A DNA stretch of 64,000 bases from JAHBXL01 sp964409775 (GTDB taxonomy: Bacteria > Planctomycetota > Phycisphaerae > Phycisphaerales > UBA1924). Each line of letters begins with the position of its first letter. The stretch's first letter is position 1. The notes beneath the pieces are model-generated. The model did no database searches. It was not told where the DNA came from and worked only from the letters and a program-made list of their open reading frames with translations. The stretch lies in contig CAYPEI010000020.1 of the NCBI GenBank assembly GCA_964409775.1, positions 11,708 to 75,707 of the forward strand, in the 5' to 3' direction. Made by a program: the position numbers and the translations under genes. Shown here piece after piece: positions 28,468 through 36,291 of the stretch.

Positions 28468-28563
28468 CGCGCTCCGCATTCCGCATTCCGCATTCCGCAT
28501 TCCGCACTCGGCACTCCGCACTCGCCACTCCGCATTCCGCATTCCAAAATCCAGAATCCAAAA
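28468..28563. repeat. Heptamer tandem repeat (CCGCATT)n, first block
   Basis: About a dozen 7-bp units of CCGCATT and its variants (CCGCACT, CGGCACT, CGCCACT) run from the end of the zinc-ribbon gene region to just before tag, then decay into CCAAAAT/CCAGAAT. A second, shorter block of the same heptamer lies at 29289-29325, after tag. Units with a one-base change are grouped, which points to slippage plus drift. Confidence 0.8.
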
Positions 28564-28575
28564 TCAACTTTCCCC

Positions 28576-29160
28576 ATGCCAATCTGCCCCTGGGCCACCA
28601 CACCTCTCGGCATCCCCTACCACGACACCGAGTGGGGCGTCCCCGTCCACGACGACCGCACGCTGCTGGAGTTCATCATCCTCGAGGGCGCACAGGCCGG
28701 TCTGTCGTGGGAGACCATCCTCAAGAAGCGCGACCGCTACCGCGAGGTTTTCGCCGGCTTTGACGCCGCGAAACTCGCCCGCTTCTCGCCCGCCCGCATC
28801 GACAGGATCCTGCTCGACCCCGGCATCGTCCGCCACCGCGGCAAGATCGCCGCGGCCGTCTCCAACGCCCGCGCGTTCACCAAAATCCAGGACGAGTTCG
28901 GCTCCTTCGACGCCTACCTCTGGCCCTTCGTCGGCGGCGAACCCCTCCAGCACAACTTCACCAGCATGAAGCAGGTCCCCGCGCAGACGCCCGAATCGGT
29001 CGCACTCTCCAAGGACCTCCGCCGCCGCGGCTTCAACTTCGTCGGCCCCACCATCTGCTACGCCTTCATGCAGGCCGTCGGCATGGTCAACGACCACCTC
29101 GTGTCCTGCCCGCGCCACGCCGCCTGCAAGAAACTCGCGATGCGCCCGGCGCGTGCGTAG
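28576..29160 (+). CDS. tag: DNA-3-methyladenine glycosylase I
   Basis: The enzyme removes 3-methyladenine from alkylated DNA, the first step of base excision repair. The 194-residue protein starts 'CPWATTPLGIPYHDTEWG' and has the family core 'LLEFIILEGAQAGLSWETIL', 'FNFVGPTICYAFMQAVGMVND', and the zinc-site residues in 'CPW' and 'HLVSCPRHAAC'. Length is standard (about 190). No Shine-Dalgarno sequence is seen. Heptamer repeat blocks lie on both sides, which suggests a stand-alone unit. Confidence 0.92.
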   Translation: MPICPWATTPLGIPYHDTEWGVPVHDDRTLLEFIILEGAQAGLSWETILKKRDRYREVFAGFDAAKLARFSPARIDRILLDPGIVRHRGKIAAAVSNARAFTKIQDEFGSFDAYLWPFVGGEPLQHNFTSMKQVPAQTPESVALSKDLRRRGFNFVGPTICYAFMQAVGMVNDHLVSCPRHAACKKLAMRPARA

Positions 29161-29288
29161 CCATCACTCGAACCTCAATACTCGAGTTTCAGACTCTGAA
29201 CCTCGACAAACCACTCCGTCTTGCTCTTCCTTCGCGCTCTCCGCGCCTCGTCGGCGCGCAATCAGTACGGCCTTTGAATCCACTTTCT

Positions 29289-29325
29289 TCCGCACTCCGC
29301 ATTCCGCATTCCGACTTCCGCCTCA
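29289..29325. repeat. Heptamer tandem repeat, second block
   Basis: Several units of the same (CCGCATT)-type heptamer as at 28468-28563, here between tag and the end of the DJ-1/PfpI gene. The two blocks are in the same orientation and bracket tag. Confidence 0.65.
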
Positions 29326-29327
29326 CC

Positions 29328-29888
29328 TCACACCCCATGCACCAGCATCCCCTGCGCCACCTTCATCGCCTGCGTCGCGCCGACCAGTTGCTCGGCAATC
29401 CGGAGTGAGAACGCCATCGCCGTCCCGGGCCCGCGTGACGTGATGATCCGACCGTCGGTCACCACCTCGGACTCGCAGCCCTTGATGTCGTGGTTGAACC
29501 GCCGCTCCATCCCCGGATAGCACGTCGCGTGCTTGCCGTTGAGGATGCCCAGCGGCGCAAGCACCACCGCGGGTGCGGCGCAGATCGCCGCGATGATCTT
29601 CCCCTCCGCCACGTGCCGCCTGATGAGCGCTGTCGCCCCATCGCTGTGCGCGATGTTCTCCGCGCCCTTCCCGCCCCCCGGGATGATCAGCGCATCGAAC
29701 AGGATCTCGCCCAGATCCTCCACGACGCATTCGGCCCGAAGGGGAACGTGGTGCCCGCCCATCAGTTCCGTCCCGCCCACCCCGGCATACGTCACATCCA
29801 CCCCGCAGCGGTTGAGCACATCCCCCGGCGTGATCGCCTCGATCTCCTCAGTCCCGTTCGCCAGCAGCACGACGGCAGTCTTCGACAT
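29328..29888 (-). CDS. DJ-1/PfpI family protein
   Basis: A 186-residue protein of the DJ-1/ThiJ/PfpI superfamily. The nucleophile elbow is 'IIAAICAAPAVVLAP' with Cys at about residue 106, preceded by 'ALIIPGGGKGAENI', and an acidic residue comes from 'NGTEEIEAITP' near the N-terminus, as in DJ-1. Members are glyoxalases, deglycases or chaperones, and which applies is not known. A GGGAG near the ATG at 29888 and the poor coding style of the 32 preceding codons set the start. The leader holds a G-rich tract. Confidence 0.85.
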   Translation of the reverse strand: MSKTAVVLLANGTEEIEAITPGDVLNRCGVDVTYAGVGGTELMGGHHVPLRAECVVEDLGEILFDALIIPGGGKGAENIAHSDGATALIRRHVAEGKIIAAICAAPAVVLAPLGILNGKHATCYPGMERRFNHDIKGCESEVVTDGRIITSRGPGTAMAFSLRIAEQLVGATQAMKVAQGMLVHGV

Positions 29889-29934
29889 GTCGGCTCCCTT
29901 CCGGCGCGGTGCGCCTCTGGGCCTCTCCACCGCT

Positions 29935-29960
29935 CCCCTCCCCCCACCCCCCCATCCCCC
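29935..29960 (-). other. G-quadruplex-capable tract in the DJ-1/PfpI leader
   Basis: On the minus strand four G runs of 4-7 bases are separated by one- or two-base loops (G5-AT-G7-T-G6-A-G4). It lies between the candidate promoter and the start codon, so it would be in the leader RNA. Confidence 0.55.
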
Positions 29961-29989
29961 ATCGCGGCACAACACCGCCCGCACTTTTC

Positions 29990-30019
29990 ATTATGCCCCC
30001 AAACCAACCCCCACCGCAA
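29990..30019 (-). promoter_or_regulatory. Candidate promoter of the DJ-1/PfpI gene
   Basis: TTGCGG (30019-30014) and CATAAT (29995-29990) on the minus strand are 18 nt apart. The transcript would have a leader of about 95 nt. Confidence 0.45.
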
Positions 30020-30221
30020 CCCGCCGCCCGCGAACCCGCCAACCATCCCCAAACACACTCCTGAAACTCTTTGCGTGAAAACACCGGCATGCCCGGCTCC
30101 CACGCCCAATCGACTCCGCGCCTGCGTCCACTACAGCGCCCTTTCCCGCGCTGAATCTTCGCTGAAGCCTTCTTCGCTGTCCGGCAGGGAGCGCACGCAG
30201 CGGCTTCCTCGGAGCAGTTTC

Positions 30222-31001
30222 TCATCTATCACGCCCCCGAACCCCATCAATCGTGTCCGCGACAGGAGTGCCCCGGACCTCCCTCGGATCAATCGATGGC
30301 TCGATGTACGTCCGGTCGTACAGGTTGACGATGCCGGGAGGCATTCTGCGCATCACAACCTCCTCGCCGCTGAGATCCGCGAACGAGACGGGAGATGGCA
30401 CATCGACCGTGCAACATGACACAACCGGACCATGCTGGGCAAGATGGAACATCAGCGGCTGCCATAAGAGTCCTTTGCTGCTCGGAAAGAGGACTGAGGA
30501 GATCTGTTGTGGGACCATCTGCCGGATGCCCGTTTGCGTCTCCCACCGGAAGAATGCGGCATCGGCGTAGACGCTCTTCGTGAGCAGGAAGTCCGCCAGC
30601 GCGACTCGACGCCCGGTATGACTCAAGATGGGTGGCGGAGCGGGGTTCTTCGCCGCGACCATGATCCGCAAGTCGTCGACATAGTCGGACAATGCCAACG
30701 AATAGATCTGCTGATGCTCGAACCATAGCCCACGGCCAAACTCCCCGAAGTCAAACCTCCAGGGAGAGATGGGCGGGACTGCCGCTCGACCAAAGACGGG
30801 CGGAAGGTCAGCACATTCGGCAGCATAGGACTGCAGCGCGATGCCCACTTGCCGCATGTTTGACAGGCTCTGCAATCCCATCGACCGAGATCTGGTCACT
30901 CCCAGACCCGGCATGGCAAGGGCGATGAGAACCAAGACCACGCCAATCGCCAGCAACAACTCAACCAGGGTGAGGCCATGCCGAACCCGTGACAGCCGCA
31001 T
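30222..31001 (-). CDS. Stand-alone pseudopilin (prepilin-type N-terminus)
   Basis: A 259-residue protein with the cleavage site 'RHG|LTLVELLLAIGVVLVL' and Glu5, followed by the 'GLQSLSNMRQVGIALQSYA' segment common in planctomycete DUF1559-type pseudopilins. The C-terminal domain (about 150 residues) is soluble and exported. AAGGAGG six bases before the ATG at 31001 fixes the start and rejects a 31-codon extension. It is divergent from the operon at 31093. Such pseudopilins often stand away from other secretion genes and their job is unknown. Confidence 0.8.
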   Translation of the reverse strand: MRLSRVRHGLTLVELLLAIGVVLVLIALAMPGLGVTRSRSMGLQSLSNMRQVGIALQSYAAECADLPPVFGRAAVPPISPWRFDFGEFGRGLWFEHQQIYSLALSDYVDDLRIMVAAKNPAPPPILSHTGRRVALADFLLTKSVYADAAFFRWETQTGIRQMVPQQISSVLFPSSKGLLWQPLMFHLAQHGPVVSCCTVDVPSPVSFADLSGEEVVMRRMPPGIVNLYDRTYIEPSIDPREVRGTPVADTIDGVRGRDR

Positions 31002-31019
31002 GCGAAGCCTCCTTGACAG

Positions 31020-31032
31020 CCCCCCCCCCCCC
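31020..31032. repeat. Homopolymer C13 tract
   Basis: Thirteen consecutive C on the plus strand (G on the pseudopilin coding strand) lie in the 91-bp divergent region, between the AAGGAGG of the pseudopilin gene and its candidate -10 (31039-31044). Homopolymers of this length slip readily. Confidence 0.9.
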
Positions 31033-31038
31033 ATCAGT

Positions 31039-31044
31039 ACCATA
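31039..31044 (-). promoter_or_regulatory. Candidate -10 element of the stand-alone pseudopilin
   Basis: TATGGT on the minus strand would start transcription near 31032, at the edge of the C13/G13 tract. The leader would then begin with the G run. Confidence 0.35.
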
Positions 31045-31092
31045 CCAAAGGAAACCGAAACCAGCAAACTTCCATCTGCCGGAAGGATCACC

Positions 31093-31491
31093 ATGTCTTA
31101 CCAGTTGACACGTTTGCTCGCAAGCCTCTCTCTTCTTGGCGCGATGCTCGTGATGTCGGGCGCGACAGACTGTCCGGCAACGTCGTCGCCGCTTGTCTGT
31201 GTCGAAGTGTTCAAATGCACAGGTGTTCCGGCAATTTACGGCGCACCCGTGAACTGCGAGTTCAGTTACTGCTTCGGCGGCTATAGTTGGTTGGTTCCGG
31301 GCAACGAGCTGGTCACATCAACAGGCTGGGGTCAAGTCGATTGTAAAGTCCGTGAGGGCAAGTGGCTACTTGTGAACGGAGTGATGACCTGCTTCCCCGA
31401 TCCGAACGGGAATGTCATCAACAGCTTCCCCGCTCAGGGGATCGTTCACGTCACTTCCGGGCCATGCCTGCCGGGCGGCGGCGAGCAGTGA
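31093..31491 (+). CDS. Cys-rich small secreted protein
   Basis: A 132-residue protein with a signal peptide (LLASLSLLGAMLVMSGA) and a mature part of about 107 residues holding eight cysteines, enough for four disulfides ('TDCPATSSPLVC', 'FKCTG', 'NCEFSYCFGGYSW', 'VDCKV', 'MTCFPD', 'GPCLPGG'). No family was recognised. GGAAGGA lies close to the ATG. Its stop overlaps the GTG of the next gene by three bases (GTGA), so the two are translated together. Together with a MauE/DoxX protein downstream it may depend on a disulfide pathway, which is inference. Confidence 0.6.
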   Translation: MSYQLTRLLASLSLLGAMLVMSGATDCPATSSPLVCVEVFKCTGVPAIYGAPVNCEFSYCFGGYSWLVPGNELVTSTGWGQVDCKVREGKWLLVNGVMTCFPDPNGNVINSFPAQGIVHVTSGPCLPGGGEQ

Positions 31492-32510
31492 GTCGCTCCG
31501 GGTTTCAATCCCTCGCCGCACTCTACGCACTTGTGCTTCTTGGCGCCATGCTCGCGGCGAGTCCGCTTGCCGCTCAGCCGGTGCCGATCGAACTGGCGGA
31601 ACTGCACGATCGGCTCGCTCGTGCCTACTCGTCGAATCAACCGTACCGCCTTGAAGTTACGGAGCATCGCGCAGCCTCTTCAGGTGAGAGCACACACGTC
31701 GGAGAGCAAACCGCCTGGTATGAAGTGATCTGCAGCACTGCTGGCGATGTGCGTATCGATCAAACTCATCCGATGCAGCGCGCCGCGCTCAACGGGATGA
31801 ACGGCACTCTGCTTCGGCAAGGCACGCTCTATCAACTCTCCACAGGGCCGCGCCGAGCGGTTATGCGCGGCATCCCGCCGCCGCACGCTTCGGCGACTGT
31901 TGCCCGTCGAGCGCCATCGCTCATTCCTGCGCAGGTTCTTGCCGCGGTCGAAGGTGACGATCGAGCATCCGCCTCGTCGGATGATGCGAGCGGAACTATT
32001 GTGGTTGAAGCGCCGCTTCAGGGCCTCACATTCACTTTCGATGCCGCCGATCTGTCGCTCAAGCAACTTGTTTCGCGCCGGCCAAGCGGACGCATCACAG
32101 AGTGCCTGGTGGAGGAGTTCCACAGCCTCAACCCGTTCTTCACCGCAGGATTCCCGGCTCGTGCCCGCACGACTTCGCACCCTCCCGGCAAATCGGGTGG
32201 TGACATACACGTTGCTTTCGAGGTCTTCACACTGCCCAAGCCCATCGTCCCTTCTCCACAACTCTTCGAGTGGCAACAATACGCAGACGAGCTCGTCGAT
32301 GAATCCGAGGCTATCAGCCGCCACCAGCAGGCCGTCGCTCCTCTGCAAGACGGTCAGTCCATGAGAGTCGACCCGAAGGACTGGGATGCGAACCCTGACG
32401 GCGTGAGATTGCCATTGGCGCAAAGCCGTACTCGCACTGCATTCCTGAGTCTCGGCATCGCGCTGCTCATTGGAGGCGTCGCATGGGGCATACGACGACG
32501 GTTCGGTTGA
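31488..32510 (+). CDS. Secreted protein with a C-terminal membrane anchor
   Basis: A 340-residue protein with a signal peptide (LVLLGAMLAASPLAAQ), a large exported domain and one transmembrane helix near the C-terminus (AFLSLGIALLIGGVAWGI) followed by basic residues. The exported part includes 'LARAYSSNQPYRLEV' and 'GTIVVEAPLQGLTFTFDAAD', a pattern loosely like LolA/DUF2092-type lipid-binding beta sheets, but this is weak. The start GTG overlaps the preceding stop. The stop overlaps the MauE gene by 28 nt. Confidence 0.6.
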   Translation: MSRSGFQSLAALYALVLLGAMLAASPLAAQPVPIELAELHDRLARAYSSNQPYRLEVTEHRAASSGESTHVGEQTAWYEVICSTAGDVRIDQTHPMQRAALNGMNGTLLRQGTLYQLSTGPRRAVMRGIPPPHASATVARRAPSLIPAQVLAAVEGDDRASASSDDASGTIVVEAPLQGLTFTFDAADLSLKQLVSRRPSGRITECLVEEFHSLNPFFTAGFPARARTTSHPPGKSGGDIHVAFEVFTLPKPIVPSPQLFEWQQYADELVDESEAISRHQQAVAPLQDGQSMRVDPKDWDANPDGVRLPLAQSRTRTAFLSLGIALLIGGVAWGIRRRFG

Positions 32511-33046
32511 ACAGCAATACACAGTCACATGAGCAGTCCGCCGGTTGGCTGTGTCGCGCAATTGATGTGTGCCATTTGCTCATTGGGCTCGTCTGGATCT
32601 CCTCCGGCGTGGCAAAGATAACGGAACCGTCCCAGTTCAGTGCGATTGTGCAGGCACACGGGTTGTTGCCGACATCGGCACTCTGGTTGATCTGGGCATT
32701 GCCGCTGTTCGAAGTCGTGATCGGATTCGGGTTGCTCGCTTTCGGTACCCGCAAGAGGCTCTCAGGGCTATTCACGGGGTTGTCGCTCGGACTGATTCTG
32801 CTTCTCACCGGATATCTCTGGGCGGTGCCTCGCGAGGAACTCTCGCGCGTCGGTTGTGGTTGCGGCGGAATGGCGTCGCGTGTCATTCGTCCTGACCCTA
32901 CCGTTGACATCCTGCTTAACCTGGCCTTTGCGGTGATGATCTGCGCAGCGTTCGGCCTTCGGTTCGTCATCCGGCGACAGAGCAGTAAGCGTTCAGCGGG
33001 GCGTCAGCCGCATTCGGCGCAATCAGCGCCAACCATCCCCGCATGA
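32483..33046 (+). CDS. MauE/DoxX-like redox membrane protein
   Basis: A 187-residue inner-membrane protein with four hydrophobic helices, matching MauE/DoxX in 'LLIGLVWISSGVAKI' and 'ALPLFEVVIGFGLL'. The loop before the last helix holds a 'VGCGCGG' with two close cysteines, as expected for an electron-carrying member. MauE helps to form disulfides in methylamine dehydrogenase, and DoxX relatives handle quinones. It overlaps the upstream gene by 28 nt and ends in an ATGA overlap with the decarboxylase. The upstream Cys-rich secreted protein is a possible client. Confidence 0.75.
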   Translation: MGHTTTVRLNSNTQSHEQSAGWLCRAIDVCHLLIGLVWISSGVAKITEPSQFSAIVQAHGLLPTSALWLIWALPLFEVVIGFGLLAFGTRKRLSGLFTGLSLGLILLLTGYLWAVPREELSRVGCGCGGMASRVIRPDPTVDILLNLAFAVMICAAFGLRFVIRRQSSKRSAGRQPHSAQSAPTIPA

Positions 33047-34566
33047 CCGACCCCCACGCAGCCGCCCACCCCGCCCCAGGGCACATGTCCCCCGACGAGT
33101 TCCGCCGCCGCGGCCACGAAGTCATCGACCTCCTCGCCGACTACATGCAGTCCGTCCAGACGCTCCCGGTCCTGCCCTCCGTCAGGCCCGGCGACACCTC
33201 CGCCCTCCTTCCCGATGCCGCCCCGGACAGTCCCGAACCATGGGAGGCCATCCTCGCCGACATCCAGCGGGTCGTGATGCCCGGCCTTACACACTGGCAA
33301 TCCCCCAACTTCTTCGCCTTCTTCCCCGCCAACTCCTCCGGCCCCGCCATCCTCGGCGACCTTCTCTCCACCGGCCTCGCCGTCCAGGGCATGCTCTGGC
33401 AGACGTCCCCCGCCTGCACCGAGATCGAGACCCGGGTGCTCGACTGGCTCGGCCGCGCCATCGGCCTGCCCGAGTCCTTCCTCTCTCCATCGGGTACGGG
33501 CGCAGGCGTGATCCAGGGCACCGCCAGCGAGGCCACGCTCGTCGCCCTGCTCGCCGGTCGCGAACGAATCCGGCGCACTTCTCCCACGCCCGACCTCGCC
33601 GCTTACACCTCCACCCAGGCCCATTCCTCGGTCATCAAGGCCGCGATGATCGCCGGCATCGCCCGCTCCGCCGACGACAAGGCCCACATCCGCCTCATCC
33701 CCACCGACGCTCGCTTCCGCCTCGATCCCGCCGCGCTCGACCACGCACTCCGCGAAGACCTCGCCGCCGGACGCACCCCCTGCTGCGTCGTCGCGACCGT
33801 CGGCACCACCGGCTGCGGCGCGTTCGATCCCATCGACGAAATCGCGGCCGCCATCGCCCGCGCCATCCCCGACCCTGCACACCGCCCGTGGCTCCACGTC
33901 GACGCCGCGTGGGCGGGCGCAGCGCTCATCTGCCCGGAGCACCGGCCTCTGATCCGCGGCATCGAGCACGCGGATTCCTTCTGCTTCAACCCGCACAAGT
34001 GGCTCCTCACCAACTTCGACTGCGACACCATGTGGGTCCGCGACCGCCGATCGCTCATCGCCGCGCTCAGCGTCACGCCCGAGTATCTGCGCAACGCCGC
34101 GAGCGACTCCGGCGCGGTCATCGATTACCGCGACTGGCAGATCCCCCTCGGCCGCCGCTTCCGCGCCCTCAAACTGTGGTTCGTCCTCAGGCACTACGGC
34201 CTCTCGGGCCTCCGCGCCCACATCCGCGAGCACGTCCGTCTCGGCGAGGTCTTCGAGTCGCTCGTCCGCGCCGACGAGCGCTTCGAAGTCTCCTGCCCCC
34301 GCTCACTCAGCCTCATCTGCTTCCGCCAGGTGCGGGATGGCTCGGGCCGGCCGTTCCCCGACCCCGATGCCGCCAACCGCGCGCTGCTGGACCGGATCAA
34401 CGCCTCCGGCCTCGCGTACCTCATCCACACCGTCCTGCCCGGCGCGGCCGGGGCGCCATCGCGGCTGGTCCTCCGCATGGCCATCGGCGCCACGCTCACC
34501 GCCGAGTCAAACGTCCGCGACGCCTGGTCGCTGATCCGCCGGTGCACCGATGGCCCGCCGGCCTGA
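33043..34566 (+). CDS. Aromatic amino acid decarboxylase (group II PLP)
   Basis: A 507-residue group II PLP decarboxylase of the DOPA/tyrosine/tryptophan type. The PLP lysine is in 'SFCFNPHKWLLTNFDCD' and the cofactor aspartate in 'LHVDAAWAGAAL'. Conserved N-terminal 'HPNFFAFFP'-like text (TLHWQSPNFFAFFPANSS region) marks the family. Substrate (tyrosine, tryptophan, DOPA or phenylalanine) cannot be read off. The start overlaps the MauE stop by 4 nt, so it is the last gene of an operon otherwise made of envelope proteins, an unusual partner. phhA is encoded elsewhere in the window. Confidence 0.88.
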   Translation: MTDPHAAAHPAPGHMSPDEFRRRGHEVIDLLADYMQSVQTLPVLPSVRPGDTSALLPDAAPDSPEPWEAILADIQRVVMPGLTHWQSPNFFAFFPANSSGPAILGDLLSTGLAVQGMLWQTSPACTEIETRVLDWLGRAIGLPESFLSPSGTGAGVIQGTASEATLVALLAGRERIRRTSPTPDLAAYTSTQAHSSVIKAAMIAGIARSADDKAHIRLIPTDARFRLDPAALDHALREDLAAGRTPCCVVATVGTTGCGAFDPIDEIAAAIARAIPDPAHRPWLHVDAAWAGAALICPEHRPLIRGIEHADSFCFNPHKWLLTNFDCDTMWVRDRRSLIAALSVTPEYLRNAASDSGAVIDYRDWQIPLGRRFRALKLWFVLRHYGLSGLRAHIREHVRLGEVFESLVRADERFEVSCPRSLSLICFRQVRDGSGRPFPDPDAANRALLDRINASGLAYLIHTVLPGAAGAPSRLVLRMAIGATLTAESNVRDAWSLIRRCTDGPPA

Positions 34567-34653
34567 AGCCGCCACGACACGGGCACCCGATCGCCTTCCG
34601 CCGCCCGGCCCGCCACCACTCACCCCCGCCACCATCAGGAACGCGGAATCGCG

Positions 34654-34659
34654 TACCCT
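34654..34659 (+). promoter_or_regulatory. Candidate -10 element, leaderless lipoprotein at 34666
   Basis: TACCCT lies exactly 6 nt before the ATG at 34666, with no Shine-Dalgarno sequence. Confidence 0.4.
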
Positions 34660-34665
34660 CCCGCA

Positions 34666-35322
34666 ATGACCCGTCCCCCCTTCTTGCTCTCACTGTCCGC
34701 CGCGGCCGCCCTGCTCGCGGGCTGCGCCTCGCAACGCGGCGGCCCGACCGAACCGCTCAACCTCGCCATCGAGGATGACACCACGCTCCGGGTGCCCGCG
34801 GGCAGGTACGCCGCCGCCTTTGACGCCGCCCGCCACGAACTCCGCGATGCCGGGTTCACGCTCGAGCGCGTGGACGCGTATTCCGGCATCATCACCACGC
34901 GCCCGAGCACCTCGGCGGGCTTCGCCACGCCATGGTCGCAGGACCAGTCGACCTTCGAGCAGGAACTCGGAGACTTCTTCGAGCGCAACACGCGCACGGT
35001 GCGCATTACCTTCGAGCCCGCCTCGGGCGACGCCGCGCCGGCCGCGCCCGGCGAGGCCCCGGCCGATCTGCGGTCGCTCAACGCCGAGATGCTGATGCGG
35101 ACCAGCGTCGTGCTCGAGCGCGGCTACCGGCCCGGCTGGCGCATCAACAACTCCTCCATCCGGCATTCCACCTACTACACCGATCCGGACCTGCAGGCCC
35201 GGGGCATGCAGCCCGTGTACTCCGTCGCGTTCAGCGAAGATCGTCTGCTCGCCCGGCGGATCGCCGAGCGGGTCGCGGGCTCGCCCGTTCCCGCTCAGCC
35301 TCAGGCGGCCGCGCAGCCCTAG
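34666..35322 (+). CDS. Lipoprotein of unknown function
   Basis: A 218-residue protein with a lipobox 'LLAGCAS' after a hydrophobic signal. The mature part has a small alpha/beta pattern (AAFDAARHELRDAGFTLER, then 'RVDAYSGIITTRPST' and 'RTVRITFEP') similar to short lipoproteins that bundle two strands and a helix. Arg-rich near residue 185. Function not recognised. It starts 100 nt after the decarboxylase from its own -10, and ends at a hairpin shared with the convergent LuxR-type gene. Confidence 0.7.
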   Translation: MTRPPFLLSLSAAAALLAGCASQRGGPTEPLNLAIEDDTTLRVPAGRYAAAFDAARHELRDAGFTLERVDAYSGIITTRPSTSAGFATPWSQDQSTFEQELGDFFERNTRTVRITFEPASGDAAPAAPGEAPADLRSLNAEMLMRTSVVLERGYRPGWRINNSSIRHSTYYTDPDLQARGMQPVYSVAFSEDRLLARRIAERVAGSPVPAQPQAAAQP

Positions 35323-35331
35323 AAACGACAA

Positions 35332-35355
35332 GGCCCAGGCGGTTTCGCCCGGGCC
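35332..35355. terminator. Hairpin terminator between convergent genes
   Basis: A 10-bp inverted repeat (GGCCCAGGCG, loop GTTT, CGCCCGGGCC) with one mismatch on the plus strand, which becomes a G-T pair on the minus strand. It lies between the lipoprotein and the LuxR-type gene and could end both transcripts, with only short T runs. Confidence 0.5.
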
Positions 35356-35388
35356 CGACGCACAGAAGTTCGATGTGGCTCGCAGCGC

Positions 35389-36291
35389 TCAGGCCGGCTG
35401 CGGATAGGGCGAGTTCACGTGCACCGCGGCCGCGCCGGGGGGCTGGGTCAAGTCGGTGTGGCCGAGCGCCTTGGCCACCAGTTCGCCGCGGCTGTTGGCC
35501 CGGAGTTTCCGGTGCAGACTCTTGACGTGATCGTGCACGGTGTGCGGGCTGCGACCCAGTTCGTCGGCGATCTCCCGCACCGACTTGCCCAGCAGCAGGT
35601 GCTGCAGGATGACCTGCTCCCGCTGCGTCAGCCAGTGCGACCCGTCCGTCGGATCAGTGCCCACCGCCATCAACGCCCGACGCGCCAGCGGCACCATCAC
35701 CGCCCGCAGCACCGCCGCATCCATTTCAGGATCGATCGGCCCGGGGCCGGTACGGGCAAACTCGACAATCAGCGAGCGGCCGTTGGGCGCCGAACCCAGC
35801 GCCGCGAGCCCGAGCGTCAGCGACGTGTAGGGCACATCCGCCCAGCGCTTGCCCAGGCCGGTCATCGGCCAGTTGGGCCCGAGGCCGAACTGGTCGGGCG
35901 GGCCGGCGAGGATCGTGCCGGGCCCGATCGGCCCCGGCGCCCACGACAGGTCGCGCGCCTGCGCGAAACTCGTCCGGACCCGTGCGAGGGTCGCGTCGTT
36001 GGGGTCGAAGGGAACGATCGTCGACGATGACGCCGAGCGCCCCACCGTCGTCGTGACCTCCGCCACGTAACAGCCTGCAACCCCGGTCGCCTCTTGTCGT
36101 GCAATGTTCCCGCGGGAATCCGCCTCACCGATCATGCAGACGCAGATCGAGGGCTGATGAATCGCGAGGAGCGCGGCCGCGGCACGATCGCACCAGTCCT
36201 GGGTGGCGACCGCCGGCAAACCACACACGCTCTCCGTAATCCGGATGCACGCACCAAGGGCGGTCGATCCATCGCGCGCCACTGTGCTCAT
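35389..36291 (-). CDS. LuxR-type transcriptional regulator
   Basis: A 300-residue protein with a C-terminal LuxR/FixJ helix-turn-helix (about residues 217-277: 'LTQREQVILQHLLLGKSV', then 'REIADELGRSPHTVHDHVKS'). The N-terminal 190 residues form a sensor-like domain with several Cys (ACIRITESVC, SICVCM) and no receiver aspartate motif, so it is not a standard response regulator. An AGGAGG is visible just before the ATG at 36291. The 560-bp region upstream is otherwise free of genes. Targets are unknown. Confidence 0.82.
   Translation of the reverse strand: MSTVARDGSTALGACIRITESVCGLPAVATQDWCDRAAAALLAIHQPSICVCMIGEADSRGNIARQEATGVAGCYVAEVTTTVGRSASSSTIVPFDPNDATLARVRTSFAQARDLSWAPGPIGPGTILAGPPDQFGLGPNWPMTGLGKRWADVPYTSLTLGLAALGSAPNGRSLIVEFARTGPGPIDPEMDAAVLRAVMVPLARRALMAVGTDPTDGSHWLTQREQVILQHLLLGKSVREIADELGRSPHTVHDHVKSLHRKLRANSRGELVAKALGHTDLTQPPGAAAVHVNSPYPQPA

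Larger units (their letters stand above)
29889..30221. other. Intergenic region with promoter and G-rich tract of the DJ-1/PfpI gene
   Basis: This 333-bp stretch holds no convincing gene. It carries a candidate minus-strand promoter at 29990-30019, a four-tract C-rich block at 29935-29960 (G-rich on the coding strand of the DJ-1/PfpI gene), and a long pyrimidine-rich low-complexity part up to about 30060. Confidence 0.5.

Noticed and set aside
28468..28563. Possible CRISPR array
   Set aside because: The unit is a 7-bp tandem without spacers, so it is a simple repeat.
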